From assembly GCA_016946835.1 (NCBI GenBank), contig JACVTC010000079.1, positions 62,001-126,000 of the forward strand: a stretch of DNA of 64,000 nucleotides, written 5' to 3'. Under the pieces are notes generated by a model. The model was not told the origin of the DNA. It searched no databases and worked only from the letters and a program-made list of their open reading frames with translations. A program made the position numbers and the translations under genes. The stretch comes from Neocallimastix lanati (nom. inval.) (taxonomy: Eukaryota > Neocallimastigomycota > Neocallimastigomycetes > Neocallimastigales > Neocallimastigaceae). Shown piece by piece: positions 13,565 to 26,350 of this stretch. Position 1 is the stretch's first letter. Every line of letters starts with the position of its first letter.

Positions 13565-16352
13565 TTCCCCCTACATTGGCATTTTCTACATTTCCATGAT
13601 GAAGTCTGAGAAATATTTAAGCTTGGGTCCAGAAATACTTTTGGTTAATGGATCTGCCATCATTGAGTTAGAACCAATGAGTGTTAATTTAATTTCATTT
13701 TTCATAATTTCATCTTGAACATATTTGTATTTTATATCCATATATTTGCATCGTCCCTTTTGGTTTTCATTTTCAGCTATATCCTTACATGGTTTATTAT
13801 CTATTCTAATATTAATTCTAATGTTTTTGTTAAATATTTCATTAACTAATCTTCTTATCCATATAGCTTGTTTGGTACATTCTATTAAGCTTGAGTATTC
13901 GGCTTCTGTAGTTGATAAGGCTATATTTTTCTGTGTAATTGATTTCCATGATATTGGGCTATTTCCTAATACAAAAATATATCCTGAAGTGGATCTTCTT
14001 TTAACCTCATCACCAGCGAAATCTGCATCACAATAAGCTCTTAAAATTTTCTTTCCGTTATAATGAATTGAATAGTCCTTGGTACTTTTAAGGTATTTTA
14101 GTATTTGTATACCTGCATTCAAATCAGCTCTTGTTGGATTCTCAGAAAATCTTGCAGCTTGATTTACTGCAAATGCTATGTCAGGTCTTGTTTTTGTTGA
14201 TACATATAATAGAGATCCAATCAATCTTTTATAATCAGTTTTGTTAATTTTCTCAGAGTTTTCTCTATCTTCTAATTTTGCATTAATACATGGTATTCTA
14301 GTTATTTTAGTATTGTTTATGTTGTAGTTAGTTAACATTTTTTCAATATAATCTTTTTGATTAATTTTGTAGCCTTTATTTGTTTTAACTATATTGATTC
14401 CAATAATTTTGTTTGCTGATTTATCTGTGGAGACTTTGTATTTACGTTTTATCTTTGAAACAACTTTGGTAATTTCTTTATTCTCTCCTGCAATTAGTAT
14501 ATCATCAACATAGAGTGTTAGTAATAAGCATAATTTATTATTTTTATATTTACCAAATAAACAACTATCTGTATTATATTGAATTAACCCAATTTTCTTA
14601 AGAAAACCGGAGATTTCGTAAAACCATTGTCTTCCAGCTTGTTTGAGTCCATAGAGAGCCTTTCGTAATAATCCTGATTTTCCGCAATTGAAATTTTTAT
14701 CACCGATTGGAATTTGTACATAAATTTTCTCATCTAATTTAGCGTTCAAATATGCAGCTTTAATATCGATTTGTCTTAAATCCCATTTATATATATAGAT
14801 GCAATAGCAATAGTTAATCTAAAACTATCCATTTCTATTGTAGGAGAATAGGTGCAGTTATAATCAACTCCTTTAATTTGTCGAAAACCTTTGACGACCA
14901 ATCTAGCTTTATATATACCATTATCTTTTATGGTAAAAACCCATTTAACGTCGAGTGGCTTAATGCCTTTTGGGATATTTTTATTTTCAACAATTTTCAT
15001 TACATTATTTCCATATAAATTTTGTAATTCTTTGTTAATTGCGTCTTTCCATTTGTCCGCATTTTCTGAATTCATAGCTTCTTCATAATTCTTGGGAATT
15101 AATGTATTAATGTTATTGACTCTATTTCTCTTGCGTCTTTCGTTTTCATCTGAGTCTGTTTTCCTTTCAAAAAATGGTTTATTTGATGTAGATATTCTAT
15201 CTTTTATTTTTCTTTCTTCATTCAATTGATAATTTTTTCTTTTTCTTTTTCGATAGTTTTTTGTTTTCTCGTTATCAATTTTATCATTTTTGTTTACTAG
15301 TTTATCGAAAATTTTATTATTTCTTTTAATATTAAATTTAAAGTTCTTTTCTTTGTTCTTTCTTAGTTTTCTTTTATCTAAAGATTCCAGATCACTAAAA
15401 CTGTCCTCAGATCCATTCTCTGAATTATAGTCATTCATTTTATTATTATCATATATTTTATTATTTTCCAAATTTGATTTTTCATTCATCTTCATATTAG
15501 CCAGATTTTTATGATTGCTTTCAATTCTATTCTCAATAAGTTTCTGGTCTAAAATTTCATAATTATTAAGGTTTGATTTAGATAAATTTTTATAATTATT
15601 AAGGTTTGAAATTTTTAATTTATTCTTAAATTTGAAATTTTTGAAATTTTTATTCAAATTTTTTATTAATAAAACTTTTTTTCACATTTTTGTTCAAAAA
15701 ATCATTTTTTGTGATTTTTATACCCTTTATGTTATTATCGTTATTTCTATTAATAATAGTGTTATTTTCATTACTTTTACTATTATCATGTAGGATTTTG
15801 GCATGGTTTTCGTTTGATGAAACTTTTATATTATCTTCAATATTTGAATTTTTGAGTATTTCTTCTTGTTTTTCAGCTAATTTTTGATTTTCGTTAATTT
15901 TATCTTCATTGATTTTATCATCATTAATTTTGTCTTCATTAATTTTATTTTCATTGATTATGTCTTCATTAATTTTATTTTCATTAATTATGTCTTCATT
16001 AATTATGTCTTCATTAATTATTTCGTTTTCTGAATTATTGTCTAACATGTTTTCATTATTGTATTCATCCATTAAATCAATATTATCTTCAATATTAATT
16101 TTATTCGGTTTGTTTTCATTCCTTTCAAATTCATTATGATAAATAGATTGACTAAATTGATGTTGTGAATCATGTTGTAAGTCCTGTTCCCCCTCAATTT
16201 GTTTATCTGAAGGATTTGAGGAATGAAAAAATGATGTGCCAAGTGAACCTAGAGTACTTTCATTGAAGTATGCGTCACGAACTATAATTATTGTTTTTGA
16301 AGTAGTGTCGAGGACACTGTAACGAATCTTAAAAAATTAGAAATTAGAATGC

Positions 16353-16406
16353 TGGCATAGTGGTTAGTCACTATGACCTCAGCCTGAACCACTAGGGTTC
16401 AACTCA
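16353..16406 (+). promoter_or_regulatory. tRNA-like Pol III A and B boxes inside the solo LTR
   Basis: TGGCATAGTGG (16353-16363) fits the A-box consensus and GGTTCAACTCA (16396-16406) fits the B box except for its last base. Their spacing is about 33 bp, as in tRNA genes. The region also forms two small hairpins: CATAGTG/CACTATG and TGAACC/GGTTCA. No complete tRNA fold is seen. Confidence 0.55.
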
Positions 16407-16683
16407 CACCTTTACTAAAATTTTATATCATTTAAATTTTAAAGAATTTTTATACTTCATTTCTGTATTTGTTTCTGTATTTGTTTCTGTATAAATTTCT
16501 GTAAAAAATTAACAAAAGAAATTCTTAGAAATTAATAGAAACAAATCAGATAGAAATTCTATTTTAATTTATCTTTTATCATTATTTCTTTTAGATTCTT
16601 TTTAACCGAAAATAATCAATTTTTATGAAACTTTTTAATGATTTTATGGTTTTAAATTTTTATGGATTTAAATTTTGAAAAAC

Positions 16684-16692
16684 TATAAATAG
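16684..16692 (+). promoter_or_regulatory. TATA box of the solo LTR
   Basis: TATAAATAG in the middle-to-late part of the 610-bp LTR, the position expected for a Pol II retroelement promoter. Confidence 0.5.
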
Positions 16693-19422
16693 GAGTGAAT
16701 TTCGCAGCCAAAAAAAAAAATATTTTTTAAAAATTGTGTTTTTATTAATTATTGAATTAATTAATAAGTAATTCGAAATATTACAATAATTAATCTTTAT
16801 AATTAATATTTTTAAATTTCTTAATTAATAAAACTATATTTTAAAAAACCAAATTACTTATTAATTAAAAAGTGCTTACCTATTGTGTTACACTCTTTAA
16901 AACACGGATATTCCAATATTCGTTACAGACACGATAACCTGGGGAATCTGATGAGTATCCTAAGAAAATACCTGGTTTTGTATTATTTTCAAATTTTCCT
17001 TGTTTGTATCTATTAAGGAAAAATACTTTACATCCAAACACTTTAAGTTTAGATATATCAATTTTCTTATTAAAAAATACCTCGTTCGGGATTTAAAATT
17101 AATTCCTTGATGCGGATTTAAATTATACAATATACATGCACATTTAATAGCTTCATCCCATAAAATAGGTGATAATTTAGCTGCACTAAGTAGTGTTTTC
17201 GCGCAGTTATCTAATGTTTGATTAATTCTTTCAGCGCGACCATTTTGTTGGGGATTACCTGGTGTTGAATGATTGAATATAATTCCATTATTTTTAAGAT
17301 AATTTATAAAATTAGAATTGTTATATTCTAAACCGTTATCAGATCTTACTTCTTTTATATTGTAATTACAAGTATTTTTCATAAGTTTATGAAACTCAAT
17401 AAATTTTTGTACTGCTTCAGATTTGTGTTTCAGTAAGTAGACCCAACATTTTCTACTGAAATCATCTATGAATGTTATATAATATTTGTATCCACTAAAT
17501 GATGGTGAAGGCTTTAGTGGTCCGACGATATCAGAATGAACGACTTGTAATGGTGAGGAACTTTTGTTGATTGTTTTGTTGAATGGTTTTTTCTTGAGTT
17601 TACTTATTTTGCAATCTTCACAATTTATATTATCATTCTTTTCTTCCTTAATGTTGTTGTTTTCTAGAAATTTTTGAAGATTTTGATTGTAATAGTGGCC
17701 TAATCTAGCATGCCATAATTTTAAATCGACATTGTTTATATTATAATCTTTATTTTTCATTGAGCTTGTATTTAAAGTAAAGAGGTTTTCATCATTTGTA
17801 TAAACGGTAGTAATTAGTTTATTATTTTTAAATATTTGGAGTCTTTCTTTATTGTTATGCATATCCATTACTAATTTGAAGCCTTTTTTACATAGGTAAT
17901 GAGTGGAAATTAAATTATTTTGTATGTTTGGAGCATAAAATACTTCTCCAATAGAAAAATTATTATTTTTATACATCCCTTTGTACATACCCTTTTTGTA
18001 TATTCTATCGGATTGTCCGTTTGGGTATGTAATTCCTCTATTAGCAACTTCTTCAATGTTTGATAGTATTTTTATATTCTTAGATAAATTAATCCCTGTT
18101 CCACTATCAATGATCCATGATTCTATATTGTTATCTTCCATAATATTATTTTCTTCTTTTAAGATTTCGGTAGTTACTTTATTTACCCTTATGTTCCTGG
18201 AAGTTATTGAACTGTTATTAAAATTATCTTTTACACAATTAGTTTTTATATTGAAGCAGAAGTCGAATGAAGGATCTGAATCTGAATTCGAATTGTTTTG
18301 TTCTTCATAATTAACGTTATAAGATTTGAAGTTTCTTTTACTACCTTTCCTGTTTAAAGATGTTCTTTTAATTTTAATTTTGTTTCTTGACTTATTATTA
18401 ATATTTTTCTTTTCTCCTCTATAGTTATTATTTGGTGAATTCGATGGATTGAAGAAACAGTTATCAGTAGTGTGCCCATTTTTATGGCAATATTGACAGT
18501 ATTCGTTGGAATTTGCTTCTTTATTAAAATTATATGGGAGTTTCCCATTTCGGACTCTATTAATTTGATCTTCGTGTTGATATGTTTCCTTGATTTCTAC
18601 TCGTTTAATACTTTTACTTTTCTTAATTATGGTACTTAGTTTTGTTATGTCTTCTTTTAAATCCTTAAATGTCTTTTCAACATATAGAAATGTGAATGAA
18701 TATGCGATGCCGACTTTATTTAGTTCCTCTAAAGAATACAAGACTTTTGTTTCTTCACTTAGTTCTGGCTTATTTTGAGATTTTGCCTCGTTATTGTATT
18801 CTGTAAATAATGAGTTAAGATTATCTAAATACAGTTTAAAGTCATCGTTTTCGATTTCTAGCTTTTTTATCTTCATTTCAATTTCAAATAATCTTGAAGG
18901 GCCTGTTTCTGAAAATCTTTCCTTTAATTCCTTTATCATTAAGTAGGCACTTGTACAATTATTTAATAAGCTTTTTGTATATTCGTCGAGGCTGTTTAAT
19001 ATTATAATTCTGACTGTACTGTCATATTTTAAATGTTTTTTATTTGTGTTTATATCTTTGATATTCTTTGATATATAATCACCCAATTCTTCAGAATCAA
19101 GGAATAATTTTAAGTCTGAATGCCATTTGTGAAAGTTTTCATTTGTAATTCTAAAGTTTTGAATGTGAAATTTATTAATTGTGTTGGTTTGAATATTTGG
19201 AGGTTCTACTTCGACAAGAGTATCATTCATTGTTGTACTCGATGTATTTGTAGTCTTTGTTGTCTTTGAAGAAGTTTTTGAAGAACTCCCCGTAACTGTT
19301 GAATTATCTGATTTAGTCATTTTAATGTGGCTGCCAATATTTCTTTATTTTAATATTTAATGAATGTTTAATATTTAATATATTAGATTTTGATATCAGC
19401 AATTGTTAATGAATTATTGAGT

Positions 19423-19438
19423 CATGAGACTCTTAATC
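19423..19438 (-). promoter_or_regulatory. copia-2 primer-binding site, matches tRNA-Lys(CUU) anticodon arm
   Basis: The plus strand reads CATGAGACTCTTAATC immediately before the 5' LTR edge. On the element strand this is GATTAAGAGTCTCATG. It is complementary to the anticodon arm of tRNA-Lys(CUU), with the primer 3' end falling just 3' of the anticodon loop. This is the geometry of Drosophila copia, which uses an internally cleaved tRNA. Confidence 0.65.
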
Positions 19439-19490
19439 TGTTAAATATAACACTTAAATTCAGAAATGATATTTATATTTTATTATGTGT

Positions 19491-19529
<39 letters not shown>

Positions 19530-19725
19530 TTGCTTTTACATTTAGAAAGACCTTATTCATTTAAGAATATGTTATTACATGTTATTTATATTTATTTTCT
19601 AGTCTAACATTATTGGTAACATTTAACGTTACACTGCATTATATTATCGAATAAAAAAATATTTTACACTTAATAATGTAGTATAATGTACAATGTAATT
19701 AAACACATAACTGTGATATTTAACA
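19439..19725 (-). repeat. 5' LTR of copia-2
   Basis: 287 bp, identical by eye to 13286-13564 except one C/T difference and two extra TTTA units. Confidence 0.92.
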
Positions 19726-19859
19726 TTTTTAATAAATAGATAAATAAATATTAAATAAATAATAAATTTATTAAATTTTATTAAATAAAAAAAATTTTTT
19801 TTTGTTCTTATAGACTGAAGACTTTTATTGTCTCCCCCATATGTTAATATGGGTGGTGT

Positions 19860-20036
19860 ATGATTAAATGCCATACCGGTACGGAGTCGGCGCTCTCAAC
19901 TCCCCATAAGCAAATAAACCCCATATAGAAGCAGCTTACGCGATCCTCAAAGGGAAAGCAGAGCCCACTATAGGTGGCGTCCTTGCCATCCCAGAGGAGC
20001 TCTCAGACAAGGCTTACACAATGGGATTCTTAAAGT
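19860..20036 (+). pseudogene. Higher-GC coding-like fragment of unknown gene
   Basis: This ~175-bp stretch has much higher GC than its surroundings. One plus frame reads as normal protein: YGVGALNSP, an in-frame stop, then ANKPHIEAAYAILKGKAEPT followed by IGGVLAIPEELSDKAYTMGF and a stop at about 20041. The other frames look less protein-like. I do not recognise the family. It is next to the copia-2 LTR and is probably a broken remnant. Confidence 0.45.
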
Positions 20037-20611
20037 GTTAGAAATATTAACAAATAAAAAAAATATTAATATTAATTAATTATATAGATGTTTTTTATTT
20101 TTTTATTTTCATAATTTTAGAATTATTTTTCTTTTCATAATCACTAAATAAAAATAATAATTATAATAATAAAATTTAATAATTTTAGAATTTTTCTTTT
20201 CATAATCACTAAATAAAAATAATAATTATAATAATAAAATTTAATAATAATAATAAATATTAATTATTTATTATTTGAAAAATAAAATTTTTAAATATTT
20301 TAATATTAAATATTAAAAAAATGAAATAGTTTTAAAAAAGGATTTATACATAACTATATATTAATTAATTATTTAAATATTATTTTTTAATTTTAAATCA
20401 TTAATATTTATTATATATATATATATATATAATTATTAAAAAATTATAAAATGTTTAAAACGTGTGATAAAATATTTTATTTTTTTTTAAGTCTAATGTA
20501 TATTTATTTTTTTAAAAAATTTATTTTTTAATTTATTTATTTATTTATTTATTTATTAACTTTTAAAAAAAATTTTGCCAAATAAAACTTTTCAAATGCA
20601 ATTTATTGAAA
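20037..20611. other. AT-rich spacer
   Basis: No gene seen. It contains a local duplication of a TAGAATTATTTTTCTTTTCATAATCACTAAATAAAAATAAT-like segment (about 20120-20245) and a TTTA microsatellite near 20533-20555. Confidence 0.55.
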
Positions 20612-20710
20612 TTAAATGTTTCCGGTGAGACAATGCCTGGGCCAGGGGAAGAGTTTACAACAAAATCAATTGTATAGACAGAGAAGTCCGGTAAGCGTAT
20701 CGAAATATAT
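20612..20710 (+). other. Second higher-GC fragment, possibly coding relic
   Basis: About 95 bp of higher GC. One frame gives VSGETMPGPGEEFTTKSIV then a stop, and GGTAAGC at about 20690 could be a splice donor. No family is recognised. It could belong to the same lost gene as 19860-20036, which is inference. Confidence 0.35.
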
Positions 20711-20939
20711 TAATTTAAACTTTATCATGTAAATATTTTTATTTTATGAAAAACATTATTTATGTTAATAACATTCTTTTATGTAAATAAAACATTTCTT
20801 ACTTTTATACATTAATTAATATAAATCATGAATTCATATGATTAAAACTTAACTTTATATTTTACTCATTACTTATAATTAAAATTCAGACTTATTTATA
20901 AAATATATATTAATAAATAAATAAAATTAAATATATAAA

Positions 20940-23900
20940 AATTATCGTTCCAATAATATAGAAGGAATTAAAAATACTACTGATTTAGAAGATTCTGATG
21001 AACCTAGCGAAGATGAAATTTTCACTGGATTTTCAGGAAATATTAATGTTAATGCTGTTCACAACGATACTCCTACATTTAATCAAAAGAAAGAACCAAC
21101 AAGATGGATTATTGACAGCGGTACCTCATTAAATTTAACAAAAGAAGAAAAAGACTTAGATGATACCAAAACTGTCAACAACAAATTTATCACCTATCCT
21201 GACGGAAAATCTGACAAAATTGTAAAGGTAGGAACATATAATGGTGCTATTAAAAATTTCGATTTCAAACTCTCAAAAGTCCACTATGCACCAAACATCA
21301 AAAATAACTTAATTTCAACACATTATCTTGTCAGAAATAATTTTACCATTATTATCGATTTTGATGAATATTTAAATAAGGATAGACTTCAATTATTCAA
21401 AAACAATAAACCAGTTGCGAAAATTTATGCCGACAAAGAAAATCTCTTCTCATTATACACTACTCCCTTTAAAATGTATAAATCTTTATATATTGATATT
21501 AGCAATTTCGATTATGATCTTTGGCATGCACGATTAGGTCACTTCAACAATAATAAAGATATTGAAAATTTTGTTTTAAACCACACGTGTATTCACAACA
21601 AAAAGGACTGCACTCAATGTAAAATCAGCAAAATGAGAAGAAAACCATTTTATGCAATTGAAAACAGTACCACACAACCACTACAACTTGTACACTCCGA
21701 TGTAGTTAGTAAATTAAAAACATCCTATAACGATTTCAATTACTACGTAACTTTTATGGATGACTATAGTAGAAAATGCTGGATTTACCTTTTAAAAAAT
21801 AAATCTGATGTTTATAACGCATTTATTAAATTTCAAAAATTAATGAATAATACTACTGAATTTACAATTAAAACTTTAAAAACCGACAATGGAACAGAAT
21901 ACACAAATGAAAATTTCAACAAGTACCTTTCCGAAAATGGTATAAAATTAATTCATTCAACTCCTGGCTACCCACAACAAAATGGTCGTTCAGAAAGAAT
22001 TAATCAAACTCTTAATAATTGTGCAACCACTCTACTTAATTCTGCCAAGTTACCTCTTAATTTTTGGGATTCTGCTATTCTATGCGCATGTCGTTTATAT
22101 AACCTTAATCCTCATCAAGGTAATAATTCAAAAATCCCAGATGAAGTTTTCTTCAACAAACCTATTGATATTTCACACTTACGTGTTTTTTGGTTGCAGA
22201 GTATATTTCTATAATAATCATAAAAAGAATAAATTTGAAAATAATTCTAGACCTGGAATTTTTCTTGGTTATTCTTCGGACTCTACTGGTTATCGTATTT
22301 TAGATTTATCTTCTAACTGTATTGTATCAGCTAGAGACGTTTATTTCTTGGAAAATATTCCTGGAACTATTAATACTACCTTTCTATCAGAAGAATATAT
22401 TAATTCTATTTTTCCTTCGAATTATTCAATTGAGGGGGAAAAAGGCAGTTATGATCAATTAAATAATTCAAATAATTCAAATAATAACAACCAAGAAATT
22501 ATTAATGGCAATAATAAAATTATATTAAACAATAACAACAATAACATTAATAACAATATTAATAATAATATGAATTTGAATAAAAAACATGAAAACTTAA
22601 ACACAAATCAAAACTCTGATATATTAATTGATAAAAGTTCAAACAACAATTTAAATAATTTTAATAATAATGATATGGCTATAAATATTCAAGATAATAA
22701 CAAAAATAATTTAGAAAATAATGAAATGGAAAATACCGATACTCATAAAAATAATAACAAAAGAAAATTCATTGATTTAAATGAAAAAGAAAATACAAAT
22801 GATAATGAACAATTAACAATAAAGAAAAACAAAGTATTACTAATTAAAACAGTTAATCCCAAGAGTTATGATGAAGCAATAAATTCTAACGATTCAAATA
22901 AATGGAAAGATGCAATTAAAAAAGAAATCAATAATATGTATGAACAAAAAGTAATGAGAATAGTTAATAATATTCCTAAAGATACTACTTTAATTGATAC
23001 TAGATGGGTATTTATTACTAAAGATAATGGTGTTAAAAGAGCAAGATTAGTTGCTCGTGGATTTAAACAAAGAAAAGGTGTTAACTATACATCAACGTAT
23101 TCACCAACAATTGAAGCAGATAGTTTAAGAATTACAATTGCCATTGCATCACAATACAAATGGAACTTAAGACAAATGAATATAAAGGCAGCTTATTTAA
23201 ATGCCAAATTAGAAGAAGAAATATACGTGGAGATACCAGAAGGAGATAAAAATTATAATTCTGGAAAATATCGGATATTAAATAAGGCTTTATATGGTTT
23301 GAAACAAGCCGGAAGACAATGGTATAAAGAAATATCAAGTTATTTAAAAAATATTGGTTTAAAACAATTGAGTATTGATCAATGTTTATTTACTAAATAT
23401 CACAATGGAAATTTATGTGCTATATTATGTCTTTATGTTAATGATATCTTACTTACTGGAGAAGATAAAGAAATTAAATATATAAGCAATAAATTAAAAG
23501 AAAAATATAAAATTTCAAAAGACACGGAAGCTAACAAAATTATAGGAATAAATATTTTTAAAACTGAAGAAGGATATAAAATTAATCAACAAGACTACAT
23601 TGAAAAATTAATTAAGAATTACAAGATGAATAAGACAAAACCAATTAACAATCCATGTAGAAAAATTACTTTAGAAGAAAGAGAAAATTCAACACCAGTA
23701 AACGTAACAGATTATAAATCTATTATTGGTGCTTTATTATTTGTTTCAACAAAAACAAGACCAGATATCTCATTTACAGTTAATCAAGCTGCAAGACACG
23801 CCGAAAACCCAACAGAAGTTGATCTAAAATCAGCATTGATGATCTTAAGATATTTAAAATCTACTAAAGAAAAATCTATTTATTACTATGGAAGTAAAAA

Positions 23901-24357
23901 TTTAATTGCCTACTCAGACGCTGATTTCGCTGGCGATGAAGAAACAAGAAAATCTACCAGTGGATACATGTTCTTATTTGGAAAAAGTCCAATTTCATGG
24001 AAATCTGAAACTCAGAAGAGCATCACATTATCAACCACTGAAGCAGAATATGTTGCATTAACTGAATGTGCAAAACAAGGAATGAAATTAAAGAAATTAC
24101 TAAAAGAAATATTCAATAAAGAAATTAATTTAAAAATTAAAGTTGATAATAAATCTTGTAAAAATATCGCTGAAAATGAAAATACAAAAGGTAGATGTAA
24201 ACACATGGACATTGATTACAAATACATTCAAGAGAAAATAAATAGAAAAGAAATAAATTTAGAACATATATTCTCCGATTCTATGTTAGCTGATCCTTTA
24301 ACTAAAGTAATATCTGGACCAAAAATGAAATGTTTTACTGATTTTATTTTCAATTAA
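20940..24357 (+). pseudogene. copia-3 pol: protease, integrase, RT, RNase H
   Basis: An open frame from 20940 holds protease (WIIDSGTSLNLT), the integrase zinc finger and core (HSDVVSKLK, TDNGTEYT, SERINQTLNN), to 22214. A run of six T at about 22183 is one base longer than the integrase frame needs, and shifts it. The second open frame (to 24357) carries the integrase end (FLGYSSDSTGYRIL), an Asn-rich linker, RT and RNase H, ending ADPLTKVISGPK. The RT catalytic box reads YVND rather than YVDD, so a metal-binding Asp is Asn. Gag is absent. The T-run shift might be a sequencing error, but the YVND change and the missing 5' end make the copy inactive in any case. Confidence 0.9.
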
Positions 24358-24446
24358 AAAAAAAAAAAATTTTATTATTAAAAATTTACTATAAAAAAAA
24401 AATAAAAAAAAAAAAAAAAAAAATTTTATTATTAAAAATTTACTAT

Positions 24447-24478
<32 letters not shown>

Positions 24479-24480
24479 TT
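24358..24480 (+). repeat. Tandem duplication between pol stop and polypurine tract of copia-3
   Basis: The block A-run, TTTTATTATTAAAAATTTAC, TATAAAAA occurs twice in tandem, each with long A-runs. Confidence 0.7.
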
Positions 24481-24527
24481 AAAACTTTATTTTTTATATT
24501 ATTACGAAATGCATAATGTAGGGGGAA

Positions 24528-24780
24528 TGTTAAGTATTAGCTACATTATAATTATACATTATACATTGTAATATTAATACGCCACTATAAGCCACATTAT
24601 GAATACATTAGTTATTAGATAGTTATTAAATAGTTATTATAAATCTTATTTATTATATTTTGTTAAACTGTAATATTCTTTATGATGTAATATTCATATA
24701 ATTAAATATAAATAAATAAAAGCCATATTAACTAAAATAATCATAATTGAGATTGTTAGATTTCAGTTACATTCTTAACA
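24528..24780 (+). repeat. 3' LTR of copia-3
   Basis: 253 bp starting TGTTAAGTATTAGC directly after the polypurine tract and ending CATTCTTAACA. No second copy is in the window. Confidence 0.82.
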
Positions 24781-25140
24781 ATTATAATTATTATTATTAT
24801 TATTATTAAATATACAATCTTTTCATTATTATTAAATATACGATCTTTTCATTATTATTAAATATGCAATCTTTTCATTATTATTAAATATACAATTTTT
24901 TCATTATTATTAAATATACAATCTTTTCATTATTATTAAATATACAATCTTTTCATTATTATTAAATATACAATCTTTTCATTATTATTAAATATACAAT
25001 CTTTTCATTATTATTAAATATACAATCTTTTCATTATTATTAAATATACAATCTTTTCATTATTAAATATACAATCTTTTCATTATTATATATAAAATCT
25101 TTTCATTATTATTATTATTATTATTAAATATACAATCTTT
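24781..25140 (+). repeat. Satellite array, TTTTC variant
   Basis: About a dozen units of AAATATACAATCTTTTCATT plus ATTATT, about 26 bp each. This is the same family as 11465-13200 but with a fixed TTTTCATT variant and a constant triplet number, so it is much more regular. Confidence 0.9.
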
Positions 25141-25742
<602 letters not shown>

Positions 25743-26102
25743 ATTGTAATGCAATCTTTTTATTATTATTATTATTATTATTGTAATGCAATCTTTTTAT
25801 TATAAAGTATCATTTCTCTATAATCTTTACATATTTTTACTTTATATATAATTATTATTTTGAAATTTAATTAATAAGATTATCAATTAATTAATATTAC
25901 TAATTATAGAATTAATTATAAATTGAATTCAGTTTCCATATACGAAAATTACTTTTTCAAGGTAGATCATGAGAATTTAAATAAAATTTTTCAAAGCGTT
26001 ATAAAAGTTAAAACATCCATACTAATGATAAATAAAGACTTTTATTTAAAACATATATTATTTATTTTTTATTTTTTTATTTTTTAGTATTGTTATCAAA
26101 AA

Positions 26103-26129
<27 letters not shown>
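25743..26129. other. AT-rich spacer between satellite arrays
   Basis: Two satellite units, then about 300 bp of unique AT-rich DNA (25805-26045), then the left arm of an imperfect inverted repeat whose right arm lies at 26540-26600. Confidence 0.5.
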
Positions 26130-26138
<9 letters not shown>

Positions 26139-26149
26139 GTAATGCAACC

Positions 26150-26195
<46 letters not shown>

Positions 26196-26205
26196 CGTAA
26201 TGCAA

Positions 26206-26236
<31 letters not shown>

Positions 26237-26318
26237 GTAATGCAATCTTTTTATTATTATTATTATTATTGTAATGCAATCTTTTTATTATTATTATTAT
26301 TATTATTGTAATGCAATC

Positions 26319-26350
<32 letters not shown>

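Larger units (their letters stand above)
16318..16927 (+). mobile_element. Solo LTR (610 bp) inserted into copia-2 integrase/linker
   Basis: The insert has 10-bp terminal inverted repeats TGTAACGAAT...ATTCGTTACA with TG/CA ends, and is flanked on both sides by GACAC (16313-16317 and 16928-16932). Removing it with one GACAC restores the copia frame exactly across the junction (GYRVLDTT). Five-bp duplications and TG...CA ends are typical of an LTR retroelement. A TATA box (16684-16692) supports a solo LTR in plus orientation. The internal part of its parent element is not in the window. Confidence 0.85.
13586..19320 (-). pseudogene. copia-2 gag-pol, complete domain set but frameshifted
   Basis: The first open part (19320-16960, 786 aa) has Gag, a CCHC knuckle at residues 275-288 (CQYCHKNGHTTDNC), protease DSG at 405-407, the integrase HHCC finger (H537, H542, C567, C570) and the catalytic triad D597, D661, E697 with the expected 35-residue spacing. 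Near 17090 one A is missing from an A-run, shifting the frame just before the integrase end. After the solo LTR is set aside with one target copy, the reading continues in frame through an Asn/Ile/Glu-rich linker. There is a further shift near 15655 and a two-base TA slippage near 14795 that ends the first RT segment. RT-RNase H continues (14749-13586) with YVDD at residues 80-83 of that segment, SWKSITQKNIALSTTEAEYS and MMADPLTKSISGPK. The lesions are all small slippage-type indels, so some could be sequencing errors. Confidence 0.9.
13286..19725 (-). mobile_element. Ty1/copia LTR retrotransposon copia-2, full length, recently inserted
   Basis: Minus-strand element with LTRs at 13286-13564 and 19439-19725. 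They differ by one visible substitution plus two TTTA units. TTTTT flanks both ends, compatible with a 5-bp target duplication but low in information. A polypurine tract (TGTAGGGGGAATG on the minus strand) lies at 13565-13577 and a primer-binding site at 19423-19438. The full Gag-PR-IN-RT-RH order is present but interrupted by frameshifts and by a 610-bp solo LTR. Confidence 0.92.
20940..24780 (+). mobile_element. Ty1/copia element copia-3, 5' truncated
   Basis: Plus-strand element that begins abruptly after the Gag zinc-knuckle region and ends with a polypurine tract (GTAGGGGGAA, 24518-24527) and a single LTR (24528-24780). No matching 5' LTR or gag is present upstream. It is related to copia-1 and copia-2 by protein sequence and by the same polypurine tract. 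Confidence 0.88.

Noticed and set aside
16318-16927. Spliceosomal or group I/II intron in copia-2
   Set aside because: GACAC target duplications and TG...CA inverted ends show a transposon insertion, and no splice or ribozyme core is seen.
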